The translations under genes were made by a program, and so were the position numbers. From NCBI GenBank assembly GCA_043842855.1, contig JBBPJF010000003.1, positions 62,001 through 126,000 of the forward strand: a DNA stretch of 64,000 nucleotides, given 5' to 3'. Below the pieces are notes generated by a model that worked only from the letters and a program-made list of their open reading frames with translations, made no database searches and was not told the origin of the DNA. Of the stretch, positions 16,348 to 24,275 are shown one piece after another (the first letter of the stretch is position 1; each line of letters starts with the position of its first letter). The DNA comes from QFNR01 sp043842855. GTDB lineage: Bacteria > Pseudomonadota > Gammaproteobacteria > Burkholderiales > Neisseriaceae.

Positions 16348-17607
16348 CTACTTACCCTTCATCAATTCAAAAAAATCAGCATTGGTCTTAGATCTTTTTA
16401 ATTTATCGATTAAGAATTCCATAGCTTCAACATCATCCATCGGATGTAAAAATTTACGTAGAAGCCACATTTTTTGTAGTTGATCATTCGGTACCAGCAA
16501 TTCTTCCCTACGCGTGCCTGAACGATTAATACTAATAGCCGGAAACACTCTTTTCTCAGCTAACTTACGCTCCAAATGTAACTCCATATTTCCCGTACCT
16601 TTAAACTCTTCGTAAATCACATCATCCATACGGCTGCCTGTCTCTACTAAAGCCGTAGCAATGATGGTCAATGAGCCACCCTCTTCTATATTACGAGCTG
16701 CCCCGAAAAATCGCTTGGGTCGGTGAAGCGCATTAGCGTCCACACCACCGGTTAATATCTTACCAGAAGCTGGTGCAACCGCATTGTAGGCACGAGCCAG
16801 ACGAGTGATGGAATCTAAGAGGATTACTACGTCCTTCTTATGTTCCACTAGACGCTTTGCTCTTTCTATTACCATCTCTGCCACTTGAACATGTCGCTGT
16901 GCTGGTTCATCAAAAGTAGATGCCACCACTTCTCCCTGCACTGAACGACTCATCTCAGTTACCTCTTCCGGACGTTCATCAATCAGCAAACACATTAGTT
17001 CAATGTCTGGATAATTGGCCGTAATAGCATGAGCAATTTTTTGTAACATTACGGTCTTCCCTGTCTTCGGCGGAGCTACCAATAGTGCTCTCTGCCCACA
17101 ACCAATGGATGCAATCAAATCGACCGCTCGCCCCGTAAGATTTTCCTCAAAGGAAGCATTAGATTCCAAAACAATCCGTCGTGTAGGAAAAAGCGGAGTT
17201 AAATTTTCAAACAAAATCTTATGCTTGCAAATATCCGGTTCTTCCCCATTGATAACATCCGGTTTAACTAAGGCAAAATACCGCTCAGACTCCTTCGGCG
17301 CTCTTACGCCACCTTCGATAGTATCTCCAGTTTGTAAGTTAAACCGCCTAATCTGGCTAGGACTTACATATATATCATCCGGCGTAGACAAATAAGAGGT
17401 ATCCGGGCTTCGCAGGAACCCAAAACCATCCGATAAAATCTCCAAAGTTCCTCGCCCAGTGAAATTATCTCCTCGCTTTACTAGTTGTCTTACAATAGTA
17501 AAAACAAGGTCTTGTTTTTTAAGACGATTAGGATTTTCTATCTTAAGTTCCTCCGCCTTTTCCAATAATCGAGAAACGTGCAATTTTTGTAATTCAGCTA
17601 CATGCAT
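16348..17607 (-). CDS. rho: Transcription termination factor Rho
   Basis: Hexameric RNA helicase that ends transcription. 419 residues. An N-terminal helical domain (MHVAELQKLHVSRLLEKAEE) is followed by the cold-shock-like RNA-binding domain (GTLEILSDGFGFLRSPDTSY). The ATPase core follows with Walker A APPKTGKTVMLQKIA, Walker B VVILLDSITRLARAYN and GGVDANALHRPKRFFGAARN. The Q-loop/R-loop segments look intact, so bicyclomycin-type sites are conserved as far as visible. It has its own strong promoter and a leader of about 100 bases; rpmE, often next to rho, is absent. Confidence 0.98.
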   Translation of the reverse strand: MHVAELQKLHVSRLLEKAEELKIENPNRLKKQDLVFTIVRQLVKRGDNFTGRGTLEILSDGFGFLRSPDTSYLSTPDDIYVSPSQIRRFNLQTGDTIEGGVRAPKESERYFALVKPDVINGEEPDICKHKILFENLTPLFPTRRIVLESNASFEENLTGRAVDLIASIGCGQRALLVAPPKTGKTVMLQKIAHAITANYPDIELMCLLIDERPEEVTEMSRSVQGEVVASTFDEPAQRHVQVAEMVIERAKRLVEHKKDVVILLDSITRLARAYNAVAPASGKILTGGVDANALHRPKRFFGAARNIEEGGSLTIIATALVETGSRMDDVIYEEFKGTGNMELHLERKLAEKRVFPAISINRSGTRREELLVPNDQLQKMWLLRKFLHPMDDVEAMEFLIDKLKRSKTNADFFELMKGK

Positions 17608-17657
17608 ACAATTAAGGTCTTTAGTTGAGTTCAGATTACTTTAAATTAGGGACACCA

Positions 17658-17671
17658 ACGGCCATGGCCGT
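17658..17671. repeat. Perfect 14-bp palindrome in the rho leader
   Basis: ACGGCCATGGCCGT is a perfect palindrome inside the predicted rho 5' leader. Next to it (complement of 17672-17697) the transcript would carry a run of about 25 bases that is almost all C and U. No T-run follows the hairpin on either strand, so it is not an intrinsic terminator. It may be an RNA structure or an operator. Confidence 0.5.
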
Positions 17672-17711
17672 CGAGAAAAAGAAAGAGACGGGAAAACACC
17701 CATCGGCTGGA

Positions 17712-17740
17712 ATCATAGCCTGTAGCCTACCTGGTGTCAA
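17712..17740 (-). promoter_or_regulatory. Sigma-70 promoter of rho
   Basis: On the minus strand TTGACA (17740-17735), a 17-base spacer and TATGAT (17717-17712) form a near-perfect sigma-70 promoter. Transcription would start near 17705 and give a leader of about 98 bases before the rho ATG at 17607. Confidence 0.75.
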
Positions 17741-17923
17741 CTACCACAGAAAAAAAAGCCGGGCCTAAACTAAAAATATTTTTGCCACCTTAAATGGTTA
17801 GTTCTTCCTGGGCCAAACTCCAGGACAGGCTCCTTTCCAAGGCTATTAAAATTTCTACAGCTCAACCTAACCTTGAAACCAATTAATCCCTTTAACAAAT
17901 AGACCTGCTAAGCTTAGCATCTA

Positions 17924-18490
17924 TCATTCGCCTACTGGTGCTCTGGGACCACCTAACCATTCCCTACCAATTTCACTAGCAAAGGAAGTAACTGCTTGCC
18001 AATCTGTATATATAACTTCCTTACTCATATTAGTTTCGCCACCCGTTATCCGCATCACTAATCCTATAGCTATCCTATCCAGCCAGTTGTACCTCGGATA
18101 GCGCAATGCACCAGCGAATACGCGTGATATTTTTGGTTTCCAAGGAGTTGTAGCTAGAAACTTACGCGTGTAACTATTCGTAGCAACAGTATCTTTGCCC
18201 ACACGTCGTGCTAATAAATTTACTGAATAAAAAGCTGTTTTTTTATCATTTAAACTCTTCGAATATTGACTGGCTAATCGCCATACATTCCGATGAAAAT
18301 GTCCATAGCGTATAGAAGCACCAACGATAATAACTTGATATTGTTGTAAATTAACTTTTAGTTCCTTCTCTTCCAAATTAAGGTAGTCCACAGAAATAGG
18401 AACACCACTGCGATGCCATACCTCAGCCATGTGCTCAGCAATAGCTTGAACATGACCAAAGCGGCTAGATAGTAAAAAAGCGAGCTTCAT
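17924..18490 (-). CDS. hemG: Menaquinone-dependent protoporphyrinogen IX dehydrogenase (flavodoxin type)
   Basis: Oxidises protoporphyrinogen IX to protoporphyrin IX in heme synthesis, passing electrons to the quinone pool. 188 residues with a flavodoxin fold. It matches E. coli HemG closely: VIIVGASIRYGHFHRNVW, AFYSVNLLARR, NSYTRKFL, FAGALRYPRYNWLD and ITGGETNMSKEVIYTDW. The long loop with LARR typical of HemG is present. It is the last gene of the row pbpG-rng-cysE-hemG and lies 10 bases after cysE. This enzyme type is best known from gammaproteobacteria. Confidence 0.94.
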   Translation of the reverse strand: MKLAFLLSSRFGHVQAIAEHMAEVWHRSGVPISVDYLNLEEKELKVNLQQYQVIIVGASIRYGHFHRNVWRLASQYSKSLNDKKTAFYSVNLLARRVGKDTVATNSYTRKFLATTPWKPKISRVFAGALRYPRYNWLDRIAIGLVMRITGGETNMSKEVIYTDWQAVTSFASEIGREWLGGPRAPVGE

Positions 18491-18500
18491 TCTACTACTC

Positions 18501-19322
18501 TCAAATAATAAAATCGAGATCGCGCTCTAAACCTTGTTCTAGTTCCCTAGCTGCTATCCTTCCTTTGGTAGTTCCCACAATTCTAGCAGGCACCCCTGCT
18601 ACACTTACATTAGGTGGTACAGATCTAGTGACCACACTCCCCGCACCGATACGGGCACAATCACCCACCGTAACCTTACCTAAAATGGTAGCATTAGCTC
18701 CTATCATCACTCCATCGCTTATTCTTGGATGACGATCTCCATCTTCTTTACCAGAGCCCCCTAGGGTCACCCCGTGCAGAAGAGAAATGTTATTTCCCAA
18801 ATAAGTGGTTTCTCCTATAACCAGCCCTGATCCATGATCTACCATAATACCTTTACCCATCTGGGCTTTAGGATGAATATCAATGCTGAAAACTTCCGAC
18901 ATCCTACTCTGTAAGTAAGAAGCTAAGGGAATCCTGCCAGATTGCCATAAACAGTGGTTAATCCGATGTAACTGAATAGCCAAATAACCCTTAAAGCACA
19001 ACAAGGGCGTTAAGTATTGATAACAAGCTGGGTCCCTATGATAATGAGCGAGAAGGTCTTCCTCTGCAGCGTTGACTACCTCCTTATTGTCGCTAAAGGA
19101 AGTTAAAAAAAGGCCCTCTAAGGTTTGTCGGGACAATAGATTACTTCCTAATTTTTGGGAAAGCTGAACCGCCAATGCTTCTCCTAGTCCATGCTTGCTC
19201 AAAATAATCGAATCTAAAACATTGCCTAAAAGGCCCTCATGAGACATCATCTCCTCAGCTTCAGCCACTAACCTTTGCCAAAGTACTTTACCATCGAGTT
19301 TTTTAGGTATGAAGTTTTTCAC
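18501..19322 (-). CDS. cysE: Serine O-acetyltransferase
   Basis: Makes O-acetylserine from serine and acetyl-CoA, the first step of cysteine synthesis. 273 residues. A helical N-terminal domain is followed by a left-handed beta-helix of hexapeptide repeats: DIHPKAQMGKGIMVDHGSG, VIGETTYLGNNISLLHGVTL, the acetyl-CoA loop GGSGKEDGDRHPRI and GSVVTRSVPPNVSVAGVPAR. The catalytic Asp-His pair sits in VDHGSG. The C-terminal tail ends in LDFII; a final Ile is what CysE needs to bind cysteine synthase CysK in other bacteria. It lies 16 bases after rng. Confidence 0.95.
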   Translation of the reverse strand: MKNFIPKKLDGKVLWQRLVAEAEEMMSHEGLLGNVLDSIILSKHGLGEALAVQLSQKLGSNLLSRQTLEGLFLTSFSDNKEVVNAAEEDLLAHYHRDPACYQYLTPLLCFKGYLAIQLHRINHCLWQSGRIPLASYLQSRMSEVFSIDIHPKAQMGKGIMVDHGSGLVIGETTYLGNNISLLHGVTLGGSGKEDGDRHPRISDGVMIGANATILGKVTVGDCARIGAGSVVTRSVPPNVSVAGVPARIVGTTKGRIAARELEQGLERDLDFII

Positions 19323-19338
19323 AATTTATGCATTCTTT

Positions 19339-20844
19339 CTATTCAGGCAGCACTTTATAGCAACCTCTATCGAATGTATCTTTAGCAATCAGTGTGATTT
19401 CAACTCCTAAAGCCTCCGACAGAGTTAACAACGGTTTCGATTCTTGCTGTAAGAAACTTTTAACGACCTCAGTAGAAGCCAGTAGTTTCACCGCAGGATA
19501 CCGAAATCTACTAACTTCCTTGTAAATTAACTGCATAATCTCATAACAAATAGTCTGAGTAGATTTTACGCAGCCGTATCCCCCACAACTTGGACAGCGA
19601 TGCATTAATAAAGCCTTCAAACTATTTTTTGTTCTTTTCCTAGTTAGTTCCACTAAGCCCAGAGCCGTAAACCCATGAAGGGTGATCTTAGTTTTATCTA
19701 ATTTTAGGAAGTATGCTAAACGTTGTAAAACTTCTTGTTGATCTTCTTCATCCTGCATGTCTATAAAATCGATAATAATGATCCCACCTAAATTCCTTAG
19801 GCGTAATTGCCGAGCAATTACGCTACATGCCTCTAAGTTAGTTTGTAAAATAGTTTGCTGGAAATTATTTACCCCTACAAAACCGCCTGTATTCACATCG
19901 ATTGTCGTCAATGATTCTGTTGATTCTATGACGATATATCCCCCTGCTTTTAGTCTAACAGTTGGATAAAAGGCCTTACTAAGCTTTTCCTCCGTGTGAT
20001 AACGTTCAAGAAGGGGTGTATGGTCTTCTTCAAAATAGATTATTTTATCCGTTAGTCCAGCGCCATAATGCCCCGAAAAGGCTTGCATCCGTTGCACCGT
20101 CGATAACGAATCTACCAGTATGGCTTGTGTATTTTCTCCTACATGATCCCTTAATAAGCGGAGGCTGAGATCTAAATCCTTAAAGAGTAGTGAGGGAGTT
20201 TTCTGTGAACGGGCCTTACGCTGAATTTTAGCCCAAAGTTGATCTAAGAAATCTAAATCAAACTGCAACTCTTGCTGCGTGGCTTCCATGGCTCTAGTAC
20301 GAACTATGTACCCGCCCCCATGCCCCGCCGGAATCATTGAAGATAAAAGTTGCTTTAAACTTTCTTTCTGAATTTCATCTTCGATACGCTGAGATACAGC
20401 TACCCCCTGATCTTGAGGCAGAAAAACCAGATAACGTCCCACTAAAGAAATTTGTGTACTAAGACGAGCCCCCTTATTAGCAATAGGCTCCTTAATCACC
20501 TGAACAAGGATAGACTGCCCCTCATGAAGTAAGCTCTCTATGGGAAAAGGCTCTTGATCCTTGGCGCTAATTTTATTTTCTACTAGATCGACATACTGCA
20601 GAAAAGCTGTACGTTCCAATCCTATCTCTACAAACGCACTTTGCAAGCCCGGTAAAATTCTCTTAACGCGACCTATATAAATATTACCCAACGTACTATG
20701 AGAAAAATCCCTCTCAAGCTGAAACTCACACAACTCGCCCTCTTCATAGAATGCCACCTTGGTCTCCTGTGGCATCACGCTAACTAAAATTGTTTCGATT
20801 GGTGCTTCCAACTTATTGGCTAACACAAGGCCAGGGTGCGACAT
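19339..20844 (-). CDS. rng: Ribonuclease G
   Basis: Endoribonuclease of the RNase E/G family for 16S rRNA maturation and mRNA turnover. About 501 residues, the short form without the RNase E scaffold tail. It shows an N-terminal S1 domain (GNIYIGRVKRILPGLQSAFV), the catalytic Mg-binding aspartates in TIDVNTGGFVG and IIIIDFIDMQDEEDQ, and the Zn-link cysteines in CPSCGG. The start is uncertain: the frame is open to a GTG at 20883, the ATG at 20844 is used here, and neither has a good ribosome-binding site. It sits 85 bases after pbpG and 16 ahead of cysE. Confidence 0.92.
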   Translation of the reverse strand: MSHPGLVLANKLEAPIETILVSVMPQETKVAFYEEGELCEFQLERDFSHSTLGNIYIGRVKRILPGLQSAFVEIGLERTAFLQYVDLVENKISAKDQEPFPIESLLHEGQSILVQVIKEPIANKGARLSTQISLVGRYLVFLPQDQGVAVSQRIEDEIQKESLKQLLSSMIPAGHGGGYIVRTRAMEATQQELQFDLDFLDQLWAKIQRKARSQKTPSLLFKDLDLSLRLLRDHVGENTQAILVDSLSTVQRMQAFSGHYGAGLTDKIIYFEEDHTPLLERYHTEEKLSKAFYPTVRLKAGGYIVIESTESLTTIDVNTGGFVGVNNFQQTILQTNLEACSVIARQLRLRNLGGIIIIDFIDMQDEEDQQEVLQRLAYFLKLDKTKITLHGFTALGLVELTRKRTKNSLKALLMHRCPSCGGYGCVKSTQTICYEIMQLIYKEVSRFRYPAVKLLASTEVVKSFLQQESKPLLTLSEALGVEITLIAKDTFDRGCYKVLPE

Positions 20845-20929
20845 AAACAGGTCCCGTAGAATACTTTGCCTTGCAACCTCCACTAAAGGCAGGGTCTGTA
20901 GATCAAAAGGTTTTAACGCTTAGATGCGA

Positions 20930-22015
20930 TTAGTAATAGCGTCCACCAAATGCTTGCTTCACTTGCTCAGCATCTGAAACCCGTGAATAAGCACTGGGCG
21001 CACCTAAAAAGACTAGGAAAACATCATCCTCACCAAACTTACTTTTAACTACCATACATCTTCCTGCTTCTTTTATGTAACCTGTTTTCTGAAGACCCAC
21101 TTTCCACATACCATCGCGCACTAGGGAATTAGTATTCCTATAGGTTAACCACTTCCCATTAGCTAGAATCTGAGTTTCTTTATCAGTAGTAAAGCGGCGA
21201 ATCAACGCATACTTGTCGGCTGCTTGAGCCATTTTAACAATGTCCGAAGCGGTTGATTGATTGCGAGGATCCAGGCCAGTTGGTTCGTAAAAGGTTGTAT
21301 CGTACATACCCAATTGGCGTGCTTTGCTATTCATAGCCGATACAAAGGCTCTCTCTCCTCCCGGATAAGTACGTGCCAGAGCATGGATAGCCCTATTCTC
21401 ACTGCTCATTAAACCAATATGTAGAAGCTCTTCCCTTGTTAATACCGAACCTACTGATAAGCGGCTGTGTGAATGCTTCAATCGATCTACATCTTCATCA
21501 GTGATCATAATAGGTTCCGACAAATCCTGCTTGGCATCCAGGAAAACCATCCCTGACATCAATTTACTGATTGAGGCCAAAGAGGTACGTACATGGGAAT
21601 TCTTTTGGTAAAGCACTTGTCGACTTCTCCCGTTCACTACCACTGCTGCTCTCGAGCTCAAGGAAGACTTAAGATAATCCCCCCACAGAAAACTACTCTC
21701 AGGATTAGCCTCTTCAACCGCTAAAATAACCGTCTCCTCTCGATTATCTCGCCCGATGCTATTGGTATCCGCCGAAATTTTCCGAATAATTGACTCTAAT
21801 TTGTCTGACTGCCTATTCGAAGCAAGGCCCCGCTTTTTTACTTCAACCACGTTGATAGAAGCTGATGCCCGAGCAGGGCCAGAAACCTTCTCGCGAATAA
21901 TTCCCGCTAGGGGATCAGAATCTTCTAGAATTGCTGCCAGTGGAACATAAACCGAAGTAGTACAAAGCACTAGGGGAAGTGCTATTTTCCTTATGAATTC
22001 ATTCTTCTTTGTCAT
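20930..22015 (-). CDS. pbpG: D-alanyl-D-alanine endopeptidase (PBP7-like)
   Basis: Periplasmic serine peptidase S11 that cuts peptide cross-links in peptidoglycan. 361 residues. An N-terminal signal peptide (IRKIALPLVLCTTSVYVPLA) is followed by about 90 poorly conserved residues. The active-site motifs are SISK in TSLASISKLMSG, SEN in LMSSENRAIHAL and KTG in VGLQKTGYIKEAG. The ATG at 22015 has AAGGTGA at ideal distance, so it is preferred over a GTG three codons upstream. It is the first gene of the row leading to rng, cysE and hemG and is divergent from argD. Confidence 0.92.
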   Translation of the reverse strand: MTKKNEFIRKIALPLVLCTTSVYVPLAAILEDSDPLAGIIREKVSGPARASASINVVEVKKRGLASNRQSDKLESIIRKISADTNSIGRDNREETVILAVEEANPESSFLWGDYLKSSLSSRAAVVVNGRSRQVLYQKNSHVRTSLASISKLMSGMVFLDAKQDLSEPIMITDEDVDRLKHSHSRLSVGSVLTREELLHIGLMSSENRAIHALARTYPGGERAFVSAMNSKARQLGMYDTTFYEPTGLDPRNQSTASDIVKMAQAADKYALIRRFTTDKETQILANGKWLTYRNTNSLVRDGMWKVGLQKTGYIKEAGRCMVVKSKFGEDDVFLVFLGAPSAYSRVSDAEQVKQAFGGRYY

Positions 22016-22101
22016 TATGCTCACCTTTTATGCTTTAGATCCTAAAAAAACAGCAGAGGAAGAATTTATAACATTATTTTTCAAACAGATAAAGCATTTT
22101 A

Positions 22102-22131
22102 TTGTCTTTTTGACTAAAAGACTTATACTAT
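22102..22131 (+). promoter_or_regulatory. Candidate promoter of argD
   Basis: TTGTCT (22102-22107), an 18-base spacer and TACTAT (22126-22131) lie about 38 bases ahead of the argD start. It is the best sigma-70-like match on the plus strand in this divergent gap. Confidence 0.4.
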
Positions 22132-22168
22132 TGCACCTGGCTGTGCGTTAATCTCGTGCTCACCTCTG

Positions 22169-23350
22169 ATGAAAAATTATATTACACCTAATCTCCAATT
22201 CTTTGATCTGGTTCCAATTAAGGCTCAAGGCAGTAGTGTCTGGGATAAAGCAGGCAGGGAATACATTGACCTATTTGGGGGCATAGCGGTTAATGCCTTG
22301 GGTCACTGCCATCCGGCACTGATTCGTGCCCTAGAGGACCAGGCACATAAATTGTGGCATATTTCCAACCTCTATCTTACTTTACCTACCAAGGAACTCG
22401 CTAAAAAACTTGTCCAGCATAGCTTTGCTGAGCAAGTTTTTTTTGCTAACTCGGGAGCGGAAGCCAATGAGGCAGCATTGAAACTTGCAAGAAAGTATGC
22501 CTTCGAACAATATGGATCCAATAAAGACAAAATAGTTTCTTGTTGCAATAGTTTTCATGGTAGAACCCTATTCACGGTATCTGTTAGCGGTCAAAAAAAA
22601 TATCAACTGGGCTTTGGTCCTCTTCCTCCTGGTATTCAACACATTGCCTTGAACGATACTGAAGCCTTGGAAAAGCACCTCGACGACCAGACTTGCGCTT
22701 TTATTTGTGAACCTATACAAGGTGAGAGTGGTGTTATTCCAGCAGAATCAAACTTTCTCAAGCTGGCACGCCGACTTTGTGACCTACATAAAATCGTTTT
22801 CATTTTAGATGAGGTACAAACTGGCATGGGTAGAACTGGTAAGCTTTTTGCTTACCAGCATTATGGAATTACCCCGGACATAATGACACTAGCTAAAGCT
22901 TTAGGCTGTGGCGTCCCTATCGGCGCTATGGTAACGTTAGAGAAGTTTGCAAAAGCATTTGCCCCGGGCTCCCATGGTACCACCTTAGGTGGCAATCCAC
23001 TGGGGTGTGCCGTAGCGAATGTCGCCTTTGATTTAATTAATAGTGCCAAAACTTTGCAACATGTACAACAGCAGGGTCTACTTTTTAGGCAAAAACTTAA
23101 TCAACTAATGTCTGAAACTGGAAAATTTCAAAGTATTCGTGGCGAAGGGCTATTATTGGGCTGCGTATTACAGGATAGATATCAGGGCAAAGCAAGAGAA
23201 CTGGTACAGGCTGCACTTGCAGCTGGTGTGCTTATTAGCCAAGCTGGCCCAGATGTCATCCGCTTGGCACCTAGCCTTATCATCCAAGATGAAGAACGAG
23301 AAAAAGGCCTAGCACGATTTGAACAAGCCTTGAAACAATGGAATCCTTAA
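22169..23350 (+). CDS. argD: Acetylornithine aminotransferase
   Basis: PLP enzyme that converts N-acetylglutamate semialdehyde to N-acetylornithine in arginine synthesis; it may also act on succinyl-diaminopimelate in lysine synthesis. 393 residues. Motifs: YIDLFGGIAVNALGHCHPAL, FFANSGAEANEAALKLARKY, NSFHGRTLFTVSVSGQ, FILDEVQTGMGRTGKLFAYQ and the PLP lysine in MTLAKALGCGVPIGA. A clear ribosome-binding site is not seen. It is followed after one base by a ribokinase gene on the same strand. Confusion with other class III transaminases is unlikely. Confidence 0.94.
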   Translation: MKNYITPNLQFFDLVPIKAQGSSVWDKAGREYIDLFGGIAVNALGHCHPALIRALEDQAHKLWHISNLYLTLPTKELAKKLVQHSFAEQVFFANSGAEANEAALKLARKYAFEQYGSNKDKIVSCCNSFHGRTLFTVSVSGQKKYQLGFGPLPPGIQHIALNDTEALEKHLDDQTCAFICEPIQGESGVIPAESNFLKLARRLCDLHKIVFILDEVQTGMGRTGKLFAYQHYGITPDIMTLAKALGCGVPIGAMVTLEKFAKAFAPGSHGTTLGGNPLGCAVANVAFDLINSAKTLQHVQQQGLLFRQKLNQLMSETGKFQSIRGEGLLLGCVLQDRYQGKARELVQAALAAGVLISQAGPDVIRLAPSLIIQDEEREKGLARFEQALKQWNP

Positions 23351-23351
23351 A

Positions 23352-24275
23352 ATGAAACCCAGAGTCACTGTTATTGGCAGCGCTAACTTGGATACCTTTA
23401 TCTGTACAGACCATTACCCAAAAATGGGAGAAACTCTTTTAGCTACCGCTATACATCAGTTTCCTGGAGGGAAAGGGGCTAATCAAGCCGTAGCAGCTGC
23501 TAAATTAGGAGCAGAAGTTACTTTTATTGGCGCTTTTGGAAAAGACGAAGCAGGAAAACAACTCAAGAAAGCTCTGCTTCAAGAAGGTATCGATATAAGT
23601 TTTTCTCCTACACTAACTGAAAAAAATACTGGAACTGCCTATATTCTCTCAACTCCAGGTGATAACCTGGTAATTGTAGATTCTGGTGCTAACCATAGTC
23701 TTACAGCCACGCATATTGACTCGGTCCGAACAGTCATCCAAGAAAGCGATCTCCTTTTACTTCAATTGGAAATACCTTTACAGACAGTACAACACGCCTG
23801 TCAGATAGCATTCCAATGTGACATACCCATTATTTTAAACCCTGCTCCAGCAGCTTTGCTCCCCACTTCTCTTATTGAACTCGTTTCCTTACTGACTCCC
23901 AATGAACATGAATTACAAGCCCTACTTCATCCAACCGAAAAAGTAATTGACCTAGACACTATGTCTGCACAGATGCAGGATAAAATCATCGTAACGAAAG
24001 GTGCTGAGGGCGTAATGTATTATGACTCAGGTAGTATGAAATCGAAATGTGCCTACCCTGTTAAAGTGGTTGACACCACGGGAGCTGGGGATGTCTTCAA
24101 TGGTGCGCTAGCTGCTTTTTGGCATTTAGGTCGCGAGCAAGCTATCAGTAAAGCCATTGCCGCTGCCTCCCTTTCAGTTACTAAAATGGGAGCATTCAGT
24201 AGCGCACCCTCCTACGAAGAGTTAGAAAAATTTCTGAACAACAATTTGCCCCAAACTAAAAGCTCCAGCGTGTAG
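23352..24275 (+). CDS. rbsK: Ribokinase (PfkB family)
   Basis: ATP-dependent sugar kinase, most likely for D-ribose. 307 residues. It shows the N-terminal VIGSANLDTFI, the sugar-binding FPGGKGANQAVAAAKLGAEV, the ATP-site TPNEHEL and VTKGAEGV, and the catalytic DTTGAGDVFNGALAAFWH with its base Asp. No ribose transporter or repressor is nearby; the gene follows argD by one base and is presumably cotranscribed. Its 3' end overlaps the convergent TonB-receptor gene by 20 bases. The ribose assignment rests on overall family resemblance. Confidence 0.88.
   Translation: MKPRVTVIGSANLDTFICTDHYPKMGETLLATAIHQFPGGKGANQAVAAAKLGAEVTFIGAFGKDEAGKQLKKALLQEGIDISFSPTLTEKNTGTAYILSTPGDNLVIVDSGANHSLTATHIDSVRTVIQESDLLLLQLEIPLQTVQHACQIAFQCDIPIILNPAPAALLPTSLIELVSLLTPNEHELQALLHPTEKVIDLDTMSAQMQDKIIVTKGAEGVMYYDSGSMKSKCAYPVKVVDTTGAGDVFNGALAAFWHLGREQAISKAIAAASLSVTKMGAFSSAPSYEELEKFLNNNLPQTKSSSV

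Noticed and set aside
17658..17671. Palindrome as an intrinsic terminator
   Set aside because: No T-run follows on either strand, and it lies inside the predicted rho leader.
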